DNA of 38,645 nucleotides from Candidatus Onthomonas avicola (lineage in GTDB: Bacteria; Bacillota; Clostridia; Oscillospirales; Oscillospiraceae), in contig DVJB01000063.1 of assembly GCA_018710845.1 (NCBI GenBank), positions 1-38,645 of the forward strand, read 5' to 3'. Below, in pieces: positions 1 through 6,547 of the stretch. Positions within the stretch are counted from its first letter, which is position 1. Each line of letters opens with the position of its first letter. The translations under genes and the position numbers were made by a program. The notes under the pieces are model-generated. The model was not told the origin of the DNA. It ran no database searches and saw nothing but the letters and a program-made list of their open reading frames with translations.

Positions 1-105
1 ACCGCACCCCGTTTCCCCCGTCAGCCACGCCAGCAGGTATAACACACTACACTTTGCAAGCAAAGTCGTGTGCCAATGGGGGCAAGCCCCCTTTGGAAAC
101 CCCCA

Positions 106-160
106 CAAGAAAAGGCGGTATGCTCCCCTCCTCCACGGGGGCGCATACCGCCTTTTCTTG
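106..160. terminator. Perfect long inverted repeat, likely bidirectional terminator
   Basis: Two 18-bp arms (106-123 and 143-160) are perfect reverse complements, with an inner CCCC/GGGG pairing in the loop. Each arm ends in a TTTTCTTG-type T-rich stretch when read outward, so it could stop transcription from either side. A smaller hairpin (52-57 with 60-65) lies just to the left. No gene is visible in 1-221. Confidence 0.6.
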
Positions 161-221
161 TTATCCAGCCCTCCGGCTGTATCGGTTGAGCAAAAGTCAG
201 CGTGGGATTGGTGTGGTATCT

Positions 222-368
222 TTAACTTTGAGATACCCCCCGCTCCCACTTGCTCACCGCCTTGTCCGTCACACCCAGCCGCTCGGCCAGCTGCCGCTGC
301 GTCAGGCCGTGCTCCCGGCGCAGCGCGGCGACAAACCGCCCAAAGTGTTCGTTGTCAATCGTGTACAT
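222..368 (-). pseudogene. Truncated XRE-family helix-turn-helix regulator (48 aa remnant)
   Basis: Reading from ATG at 366-368, the product begins MYTIDNEHFGRFVAALRREH and continues through LTQRQLAERLGVTDKAVSKWERG, the N-terminal part of a classical XRE/Cro-type helix-turn-helix. It then changes to VSQS and stops at TAA (222-224). Full-length relatives continue for at least another 15-20 residues of HTH and usually a C-terminal domain, so this is a 3'-truncated gene. A good Shine-Dalgarno (GGGAGG) sits just upstream of the ATG, and a consensus-like promoter lies at 397-426. The stop codon falls in the loop of a small hairpin (215-221 pairing with 231-237). It lies downstream of the GH3 gene on the same strand but has its own promoter. 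Whether the stub is translated into something useful cannot be told from sequence. Confidence 0.7.
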
Positions 369-396
369 CTGCACACCTCCCGTCTCGGATGTCCCC

Positions 397-426
397 AGAA
401 TACCCGCCGGGGCGGCACGCTGTCAA
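397..426 (-). promoter_or_regulatory. Promoter of the truncated XRE gene
   Basis: On the minus strand TTGACA (421-426) is followed after 18 bp by TATTCT (397-402), about 30 bp upstream of the XRE start codon. The perfect -35 and its placement support a working promoter in front of a broken gene. Confidence 0.55.
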
Positions 427-484
427 CCGACCATCAGTAGAGTGGGCAAAATCCCCTGTATTCCTGAAAAAGGTAGCAGAAATT

Positions 485-498
485 CCGCCCTCAGGCGG
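485..498 (-). terminator. Small GC hairpin after the GH3 gene
   Basis: CCGCC/GGCGG arms with a 4-base loop lie about 100 bp downstream of the GH3 stop codon, followed on the minus strand by AATTTC. There is no proper T-run, so this is only a weak terminator candidate. The rest of 427-595 holds nothing else I recognise. Confidence 0.25.
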
Positions 499-595
499 GG
501 CCGGAGCGTTGTCCGGTCCTCACCGTCGGGCGGGACATTGTTCTGTACCGGTCTGCTTAGGAAGCGGCAGGAGGGGTCAGAACGCGGGGGGCGGA

Positions 596-3559
596 TTACT
601 TCTGCGCCGCCTTGCGCTTTTGCCAGCCGCGCACGGCCAGCACCTCGAGCGCGATCAGGACGACGGCCAGGACACCGTCCACGACGAAGGTCGTGACCTG
701 CCATGCCGGCATCGCAGTGGCCTCAGCATAGGCCTCAGCGGAGTAGGCGTGGGAGTTGACGATGGTATAGAGGATATTGTGGCAGGCGTTGCGCATCGCG
801 GTCACCGAGGTCGCGCTGGTCTGGTCGGTCAGGATGGCGTCGTTGCCGGCGGTGCCCAGCATGGAGTCCGTGCCGCCGCGGATCGCCTTGTCGGCGTCCA
901 TATAGCCGTAGTTGCCGAAGTAGTCGCTCAGCACCATGCCCACGAAGCCCCATTCGCCGCGCAGGATGTCGTTGAGCAGGGCGGAGCAGCCGCCGGCCCA
1001 GGTGGTGCCCACATAGTTGTAGGAGGACATGACCGCCAGTGTGTTGCCGTCGCTGGCCTTGACGCAGGCCTCGAAGGGCTTGAGGTAGATCTCACGGGCG
1101 GACTGCTCGGTCAGCCAGGTGCAGAGCATGCCGTTGCGGTTGATCTCCTGCTCGTTGAAGGCGAAGTGCTTGATGTAGGGGTACACGTCGTGGTCATAGG
1201 CCGCCTGGCACTCCTCCACCGCCATCGCCGCGCTCAGCAGGCCGTCCTCGGAGTAGTACTCAAAGTTCCGGCCGCCGAAGGTGGAGCGGTGCATGTTCAT
1301 GGAGGGGGCGTACCAGCCGTTGAAGCCGAACTCCATAAACTCCTGGAGCATATTGTAGGCGTAGGTATAGGCCAGCTCGGTGTTCCACGTCTGGGCCAGC
1401 GAGATCTCGCCGCAGTAGCCCATGCCCTGGCAGCCGGTCACGGCGGAGTTCACACCGGCAGGGCCGTCGGCGTCCAGGGTGGCAACCTTGCCGACCGAGG
1501 GGGCCTCCACCGTGCCGTAGCCGCCGTAGGCGATCAGGTCGACCATGTCCTCAATGGTCAGCTGGTCGAGCAGCGTATCCCACTGGGCGTCGTCATAGGC
1601 CACGCCGCGCAGGTCCACCAGCTCCAGGCCGTTGTTCGCGCCGGTGACGGGCATCACGTCCTCGTCGTTGTTGTACTGGTAGACGTCATAGGTGCCGTGG
1701 CCGGTGACCTCATAGCCCTCAGGCAGGGAGGTCGAAGGCACGGCGGTCGCCTCGGCATAGTTGGCAAAGCCACCCGCGCGGGAGAGATAGGTGATCTCGC
1801 CCTCGGCGAAGTCCAGCTTGACGTCGGCCACCTGCACGTCGCCGTCGTGGAGGTTGTTCTCGTCATAGACGATGTCGGCATCCACGTTAAAGTCGAAGGA
1901 GTCCACCACGGTGTGCGCGTCGGTGCGCAGGGAGACGGTGTAGGTGCCCGCCTCGAGCACATAGTAACCGGTGCCGTAGGTATCAAAGGAGGCGATGTCC
2001 TCCAGGTCAAAGCTCAGGGTGATGGTCTCCGACTCATTCGGGGCCAGCTCCTGGGTCTTGCCGAAGGCGGCCAGGTTGACCGCGGCCTTCTCAATGCCGC
2101 CGTCGGTGTAGGGCGGGGTGTAGTACAGCTCGACCACGTCCTTGCCGGCGACCGAGCCGGTGTTGGTCACGGTGACGTCCACGCTCACCGTGGTGTCGGT
2201 GACGGTCGGGGTCCCCAGCTCCTGGGTGAAGGTGGTGTAGCTCAGGCCGTAGCCGAAGGGGTACATGACGGTGGCGTCGTAGTCAAAGTCGAAGCCGTTT
2301 TCCTGTGCTTCCAGATAGGCCGTCTCATAGAAGCGATAGCCGACGTAGATGTTCTCCACGTAGTTCACGAAGGAGACCACGCCGTCTGCGCGCTCCCAGT
2401 GCTCCTTGGAGGCGGCGGCGACCTCTTCCACGTTGTCATAGGCGTTGTGACCGACGTTGTTGAAGGTGGGGGCGGCGGTCACGTCGCGCAGCCAGGTGTC
2501 CACCGTCTTGCCGGAGGGGTTCACCGTGCCGCGCAGGATGCTGCCCAGGGAGTTAAATCCGGTCGCGCCGGGGCTGGAGCAGAGCACCACGCCGCCGATC
2601 TGCTCGTAGTCCTCGGTCCAGCCCAGCTCCAGCGGGTTGGAGCCGTTGTAGACCACGATGACGTGATCGAAGTTGGAGGTGACCAGGTCCACCAGGTCGC
2701 GCTCGGTCTGGCTGAGCTCCAGATAGGTGGAGCCGGGCTCGAAGTCGTCATAGTCGCCGTTGTTGCGGTAGGCGGCGTTGGTGTACTTCGTGCCCTGATA
2801 GTACGAGCCGTTCGTGATGGCGTCGCGCTCGGCGTCATAGGTGCCGTCGAGCACCGCGCCCATGTCCTTCGGGAGGTCCGCGCCCTCTCCGCCGGGACGG
2901 GCGAGGACGATCACGGCGGTGTCAGAGAACGCGCGGGCGTTTTCCAGCATCTCGTCGGTGTAGCTCGCCGCCGTCGGCTCGGGCAGGGTCCAGTCCTGGC
3001 CGTTGTTAATGTCGATCACCGGGCGGTCGGAGCGGTAGGCGGTGTAGAAGTCGGAGAGCTCCGTGTTGAGCGAGAAGCCGGCGTTCTCCAATCCCCCCAG
3101 CAGGGAGACGGCGGTGGAGGCGTCCACCGTGCCGGAGCCAGTGCCGCCGTAGACCGGGTTGGTGGAAGCCCAGCCGAAGACGTTCAGGTTGTCGGTGCCC
3201 TCCAGCGGCAGGGTGCCGTCATTTTCCAGCAGGACGATGCCCTCGTTCATGACCTCTTCCACCGTCTCGCGGGAGGTCTGGATCGTCTCCTCTGTCAGGG
3301 TGCCCATCTCGGAGAGCGCCGAGGTGATCAGGTTGGACAGCGGGCCCAGCAGGATCCCGTTGACCAGCAGGGCGATCACCAGCACCGCGGCGATCGCGCC
3401 CTGGGCGCGGACAAAGCCGGCGTTCTGCTTGCCGGCCTTCCCGGCGAAGATCAGGACCAGGATCAGGGCCACCAGCGTGACGCCGATGCCGATCAGCCAG
3501 CCGCTGATCTGCCCGATGACGCTGAATACGTCTTCCCAGGCAATTTGGATACCAGTCAT
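596..3559 (-). CDS. Membrane-anchored GH3 beta-glucosidase with permuted domain order
   Basis: A 987-residue glycoside hydrolase family 3 enzyme that probably removes terminal beta-linked glucose (or xylose) from oligosaccharides at the cell surface. The usual order is reversed: an alpha/beta sandwich domain comes first (around residues 95-400), then a fibronectin-III-like region (about 480-560), then the barrel domain (about 650-920). The barrel shows DGPAG, KHFAFNEQ and the nucleophile motif MVLSDYFG, giving Asp879. This order is known from Ruminococcus albus and Butyrivibrio enzymes. Two transmembrane segments lie near residues 20-75 and one near 955-975. Charges place the K/R-rich loop and the QKRK tail inside and the catalytic part outside. 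The start at 3559 is chosen because GGAGG lies just upstream; the frame stays open beyond it but overlaps the promoter. A separate promoter and operator precede it. Confidence 0.9.
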   Translation of the reverse strand: MTGIQIAWEDVFSVIGQISGWLIGIGVTLVALILVLIFAGKAGKQNAGFVRAQGAIAAVLVIALLVNGILLGPLSNLITSALSEMGTLTEETIQTSRETVEEVMNEGIVLLENDGTLPLEGTDNLNVFGWASTNPVYGGTGSGTVDASTAVSLLGGLENAGFSLNTELSDFYTAYRSDRPVIDINNGQDWTLPEPTAASYTDEMLENARAFSDTAVIVLARPGGEGADLPKDMGAVLDGTYDAERDAITNGSYYQGTKYTNAAYRNNGDYDDFEPGSTYLELSQTERDLVDLVTSNFDHVIVVYNGSNPLELGWTEDYEQIGGVVLCSSPGATGFNSLGSILRGTVNPSGKTVDTWLRDVTAAPTFNNVGHNAYDNVEEVAAASKEHWERADGVVSFVNYVENIYVGYRFYETAYLEAQENGFDFDYDATVMYPFGYGLSYTTFTQELGTPTVTDTTVSVDVTVTNTGSVAGKDVVELYYTPPYTDGGIEKAAVNLAAFGKTQELAPNESETITLSFDLEDIASFDTYGTGYYVLEAGTYTVSLRTDAHTVVDSFDFNVDADIVYDENNLHDGDVQVADVKLDFAEGEITYLSRAGGFANYAEATAVPSTSLPEGYEVTGHGTYDVYQYNNDEDVMPVTGANNGLELVDLRGVAYDDAQWDTLLDQLTIEDMVDLIAYGGYGTVEAPSVGKVATLDADGPAGVNSAVTGCQGMGYCGEISLAQTWNTELAYTYAYNMLQEFMEFGFNGWYAPSMNMHRSTFGGRNFEYYSEDGLLSAAMAVEECQAAYDHDVYPYIKHFAFNEQEINRNGMLCTWLTEQSAREIYLKPFEACVKASDGNTLAVMSSYNYVGTTWAGGCSALLNDILRGEWGFVGMVLSDYFGNYGYMDADKAIRGGTDSMLGTAGNDAILTDQTSATSVTAMRNACHNILYTIVNSHAYSAEAYAEATAMPAWQVTTFVVDGVLAVVLIALEVLAVRGWQKRKAAQK

Positions 3560-3620
3560 TCTTTTCTTCCTCCTTTTCTCCGGCCCGGCGGTATCGGCCC
3601 GGGCCGTTGTCGCTGAGGAT

Positions 3621-3649
3621 ATTATAGCGCGCTGAAGCCTTCGCCCGTG
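3621..3649 (-). promoter_or_regulatory. GH3 promoter: perfect -10, no -35
   Basis: TATAAT (3621-3626, minus strand) lies about 60 bp before the GH3 start. The expected -35 position (around 3644-3649) reads CACGGG, which does not resemble TTGACA. A strong -10 with no -35 is typical of activator-dependent promoters and fits the direct repeats next to it. Confidence 0.6.
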
Positions 3650-3682
3650 TTTTTGGTAAAAGTGGTCCTGTTTTCGGTAAAA
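3648..3682 (-). promoter_or_regulatory. Direct-repeat operator with LytTR-type spacing
   Basis: Two 14-bp direct repeats occur at 3648-3661 (TTTTACCAAAAACA on the minus strand) and 3669-3682 (TTTTACCGAAAACA). They differ at one base and are offset by exactly 21 bp, two helical turns. The proximal copy abuts the -35 position of the GH3 promoter. LytTR regulators such as AgrA and ComE bind paired direct repeats with this offset at this place. The neighbouring LytTR regulator is the natural candidate to bind here; that link is inference. Confidence 0.6.
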
Positions 3683-3694
3683 TCGGCAAAGTGA

Positions 3695-3725
3695 CAAAAA
3701 AGAGCAGCTGTGCCCGGCCGCTCTT
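3695..3725 (-). terminator. Terminator after the histidine kinase gene
   Basis: On the minus strand AAGAGCGGC (3717-3725) pairs with GCTGCTCTT (3700-3708), with one G-T pair, followed by a run of six T ending at 3695. It lies 33 bp past the kinase stop codon and separates kinase transcription from the GH3 promoter. Confidence 0.75.
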
Positions 3726-3757
3726 CGTCTCTGTCTACAATTTTTGTGGTGTTGCGG

Positions 3758-5104
3758 TCAACCTGCCGCCTGTCCGGCACGCGGGACGGCCGCTTGGGCG
3801 GGCAGCAGGATATCGAGCACGAACAGCCCTCCCTGCGCACGCATCCGCAGCTGGCCGTCGTATTTGTGGACGATATAGCGGATGGAGCGCACGCCGAAGC
3901 CGTGAAAGTCCTTGTCCGCCTTATCGGTGACCGGCAGCCCGTCCTGGAAGTCTGGTGGGCGGCTGCAGCTGTTTTCCAGGTGGATGGAGACCATCTGCCC
4001 CCGCCGACGAATCTGCAGACTGATGATGCGCTGCTCCTCCGGCTCCTGGACGACGCGCTCCAGGGCGTTGTCCAGCGCGTTGCCCATTAGGGCATAGATG
4101 TCCGGCGGGCTGATGAAGTCGATGCTCTCCCCCTCCGCCATGCAGCTGAACTGCACCTTGTGTTCATTGGCCAGCAGCGTCTTCTCGCTGAGGATATAGT
4201 CCAGCGCCTCGCAGCCGGTGTGATAGGTCGCGTCGTAGATGGTGAGCGCGCGCTGGATCTCGGCCACATACTCCGAGCGGTCCGCCGTGTCCGGCATGCT
4301 GGCCAGGGCGCGGATCTGGTGCTTCATGTCATGGCACTTCATATTGATGATGTCGATCGCCTCCTTCGAGGTCTTCTGCTGGGCGTTTGCCATCTGGAGC
4401 ATCTGCTCCATCAGCTCCCGCTCCCGCCGAAAGCTGTTCTCCCGCAGCATGTAGTACTCCAGCGCCAGGACCAGCACGCAGCAGAGCATCCCGTAGAGCG
4501 GGCAGATCAGGCCGCTGAGCAGGTCCATCGGGTCATAGGACCACGCGGGAGAGTAGAACGAGCTGAGAATGATGGACGAGAGCAGCACCACCAGCGCCAT
4601 CGCCGCCAGCCCGAAGTCGCGCTGGCGAAAGGTCCCGCGCGAGGCATTGGGCCGCACGACGACGGCATAGACCAGCGCCGCGACCAGCAGATAGATCAGC
4701 AGGCGAAAGATCAGATTTTCCCAGACCACGCCGATCACATCCTCCGTCCAGCCGGTGGCATATTGCAGGATGCGCGCGATTGTGAAGGACAGGTGCTCTG
4801 TCGCGTAGCCGCTCGTGCCGACAAAGAGCAGCTCAATGGGCAGCAGGTCAAAGCAGACTGTCATCCCAACCAGCGTGAGCAGAAACAGTCCAATCCAGAA
4901 CAGGATATACGCCGGAATCACCTGTCCGGGAATTTGGTGCAGCAGAAAATACCACCCGCTCGCCGCGGCGGCATATCCCGCCAGCGCGCCGGCCAGCCGG
5001 GCCGGAAAGTGAGGTTTCCGGCTTCGCCCGATCAAAAACACCGCCTCGGAGAGCAGCAGTTGAATGGAAAAGCGGATCAGGCTGATATACTGCATGTCCT
5101 CCAT
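3758..5104 (-). CDS. Agr-type sensor histidine kinase (GHKL ATPase)
   Basis: A 448-residue membrane sensor kinase. Roughly the first 220 residues are hydrophobic with about six membrane segments and no large extracellular domain, as in peptide-sensing AgrC-like kinases. The cytosolic part has the H-box CHDMKHQ (His258), the N-box GNALDNALE (around 341-349) and the G-box GFGVRSI near the C-terminus, all typical of the HPK10/GHKL subfamily that pairs with LytTR regulators. The start at 5104 follows AGAAGGTGG; an in-frame codon at 5167 lacks a ribosome binding site. The partner regulator gene lies directly upstream on the same strand, separated by 351 bp of structured DNA. No agrB/agrD-like peptide gene is visible nearby, so the signal is unknown. 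Confidence 0.88.
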   Translation of the reverse strand: MEDMQYISLIRFSIQLLLSEAVFLIGRSRKPHFPARLAGALAGYAAAASGWYFLLHQIPGQVIPAYILFWIGLFLLTLVGMTVCFDLLPIELLFVGTSGYATEHLSFTIARILQYATGWTEDVIGVVWENLIFRLLIYLLVAALVYAVVVRPNASRGTFRQRDFGLAAMALVVLLSSIILSSFYSPAWSYDPMDLLSGLICPLYGMLCCVLVLALEYYMLRENSFRRERELMEQMLQMANAQQKTSKEAIDIINMKCHDMKHQIRALASMPDTADRSEYVAEIQRALTIYDATYHTGCEALDYILSEKTLLANEHKVQFSCMAEGESIDFISPPDIYALMGNALDNALERVVQEPEEQRIISLQIRRRGQMVSIHLENSCSRPPDFQDGLPVTDKADKDFHGFGVRSIRYIVHKYDGQLRMRAQGGLFVLDILLPAQAAVPRAGQAAG

Positions 5105-5197
5105 CAGAAACCACCTTCTAAATAGTACAAAATGTCGAAAAAGTATCTTTGCCAATTTCAAATACAAACAAAAAGCTCAGAAAGCCCTCCGCAGGAG

Positions 5198-5457
5198 TTT
5201 TGTTGCGTCAGCAACAAAATAGAGTGAAATCGTTTTTGGGACGGGCGCCCCCCAGGGGGCCCTCTCTTGCCCCTGCGGGGCAATTCACCTTGTTGTACCG
5301 GCCCAAAAACACAGGGAGGCCGAGAGTGTGTCCCGAAGGGACGCGCGCCCGAGCCGCCGAAGGCGGCGACAAAGTGCCCTTGGGGTGCGGGTCGGCCGCA
5401 TATTTCGAACAAAATCGTAGATTTTGTTCGAGCGTGTCGACCTTTGTCGACACGCTC
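5198..5457. repeat. Intergenic block of consecutive perfect hairpins
   Basis: Between the regulator and kinase genes at least six inverted repeats follow one another: 5198-5206/5211-5219 (9 bp), 5267-5273/5277-5283 (7 bp), 5330-5334/5338-5342 (5 bp), 5353-5358/5362-5367 (6 bp), 5406-5416/5420-5430 (11 bp) and 5430-5440/5447-5457 (11 bp). The last overlaps the regulator stop codon. Several share a GAA loop. No credible gene lies in 5105-5455. It could be a mobile palindromic element, an mRNA processing region or a partial terminator; sequence alone does not decide. Confidence 0.6.
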
Positions 5458-6157
5458 AACCGCCTCCCAAAAAGTCCATGTAATCCTGCGTAAACGCCTT
5501 TTTCATCCGCCGCGAGAGCGGCAGTTCGGCGCCGGCGGCGAGGACGGAGTCCTTGCCGATCCGCTCCACCCGGTCGAGGTTGACCAGACAGCCCGAGCTG
5601 CACTCGGAAAAGGGCTGTCCCCGCAGCCGCTCACGCGCCTCCTGCATCGTGCCGCGCGCCTGAAAGACCCCCTGCCGCGTGTGGTAGACCAGATAATTCC
5701 GGTCTTTTTCAATATAGAGCACGTCGGAGGCCGGGATGCGGTACAGCCCGTCCCCGTTGCTGAGCATCAGAAACTGCGCCCCGCGCTTCTCCGCCGCGCG
5801 CATCGCCTTCTCCAACTTCTGTACGAAGTTGAAATAGCCCACCGGCTTGACCATAAAGTCCACCGCGTTGACCTCATAGCCCCGGATGGCATACTAGGCC
5901 ATATTGGTGATAAAGACAATGGCGGCCGTCTCGTCCTTGCGGCGAATCTCGTGGGCAACCTCCAGCCCGTCGCTGCCCGGCATCTCAATATCCAGGAAAA
6001 TAATGTCGTAGTCGCCGTGAAACTCCTCCAAAAAGTCTACACTGGCGGCGAAAGTGCTCACCTGGATCGCTGTCCCCGTCTCGCGCTGGTAGCGGTCCAA
6101 AAACGTCTCCAGACGGCCCGCGTCCTCCCGCGCGTCATCCACAATGGCAATGTGCAT
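5456..6157 (-). pseudogene. LytTR response regulator interrupted by an in-frame TAG
   Basis: Start ATG at 6155-6157, preceded by GGGGAG. The receiver domain begins MHIAIVDD (acidic residues 7-8), with phosphoacceptor Asp56 in FLDIEMP and the switch Thr84 in FITN. Codon 88 is TAG (5894-5896). The same frame then continues without a gap as YAIRGYEVNAVDFMVKP (switch Lys) and a normal LytTR DNA-binding domain (SECSSGCLVNLDRVERIG, then LPLSRRMKK) to a TGA at 5456-5458. With the stop read through it would be 233 aa, the usual family length. Homologues normally have NMAQYA here, so one CAG-to-TAG change explains the break. TAG ends other genes in this window (cas3, cas2, galE), so recoding is unlikely. 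It is the presumed partner of the downstream kinase. Confidence 0.85.
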
Positions 6158-6200
6158 GCCCAAACTCTCCCCTTTTTCTCCGCCCGGCGGCGGGCCGCCT

Positions 6201-6235
6201 GCCTTTTTCCCTGTCCGTCTTTCGGACAAAAAGGC
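6201..6235 (-). other. Hairpin in the 5' leader of the regulator mRNA
   Basis: GCCTTTT pairs with AAAAGGC at the base and GTCCG with CGGAC at the tip (6213-6217 with 6222-6226), with an asymmetric bulge. It lies between the promoter at 6384-6412 and the start codon at 6157. It may affect mRNA stability or attenuation; no known riboswitch class is recognisable. Confidence 0.4.
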
Positions 6236-6383
6236 TTCGTCCCTCTCCTCTCCCTCTGTGCACGGCCGTCTCAGGCAGATCCGCTCTCTTGCGGTCCGGT
6301 CCATATCCGGTCAAAAATCCCGCCCCGCCGGGTGCGCTCTCCATTTGAAATAGAGCCCGTCGAGCGGCTTTTATTTTACGTTT

Positions 6384-6412
6384 ATTATACGGCAGGCCGG
6401 TATGATTTGCAA
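6384..6412 (-). promoter_or_regulatory. Promoter of the response regulator gene
   Basis: On the minus strand TTGCAA (6407-6412), a 17-bp spacer, then a perfect TATAAT (6384-6389). It implies an untranslated leader of about 220 nt. No copy of the GH3 direct repeat is seen here, so autoregulation is not evident. Confidence 0.65.
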
Positions 6413-6475
6413 ATATTTTTCCAGAACATTCCGCCCTCTTTTTTCCTCATTGAAGTGCACTCCAGGTCATATTTT

Positions 6476-6508
6476 GCCCCAAAAAGCGATTAGGGCGCTT
6501 TTCGGGGC
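6476..6508 (-). terminator. Terminator after the VWA gene
   Basis: GCCCC-AAAA-GCG (6476-6488) pairs with CGC-TTTT-GGGGC (6496-6508) apart from one mismatch. On the minus strand the descending arm contains a T-run. It lies about 40 bp past the stop of the minus-strand VWA gene. Confidence 0.55.
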
Positions 6509-6547
6509 GCGATTTCGCTCAGGCGCTCGCCATCCGGCGCCGCGGCG

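Noticed and set aside
68-3616. A 1182-codon open frame on the plus strand opposite the GH3 gene
   Set aside because: It is the GC-rich antisense shadow of a clear GH3 gene, has no domain logic (Val/Gly/His-rich) and no ribosome binding site.
5894-5896. Pyrrolysine or other TAG recoding in the response regulator
   Set aside because: TAG ends several other genes here, no recoding signal is seen, and a single CAG-to-TAG change explains it more simply.
5267-6493. A 408-codon plus-strand frame over the regulator and its flanks
   Set aside because: It runs through hairpins and the antisense of the LytTR regulator and shows no protein family features.
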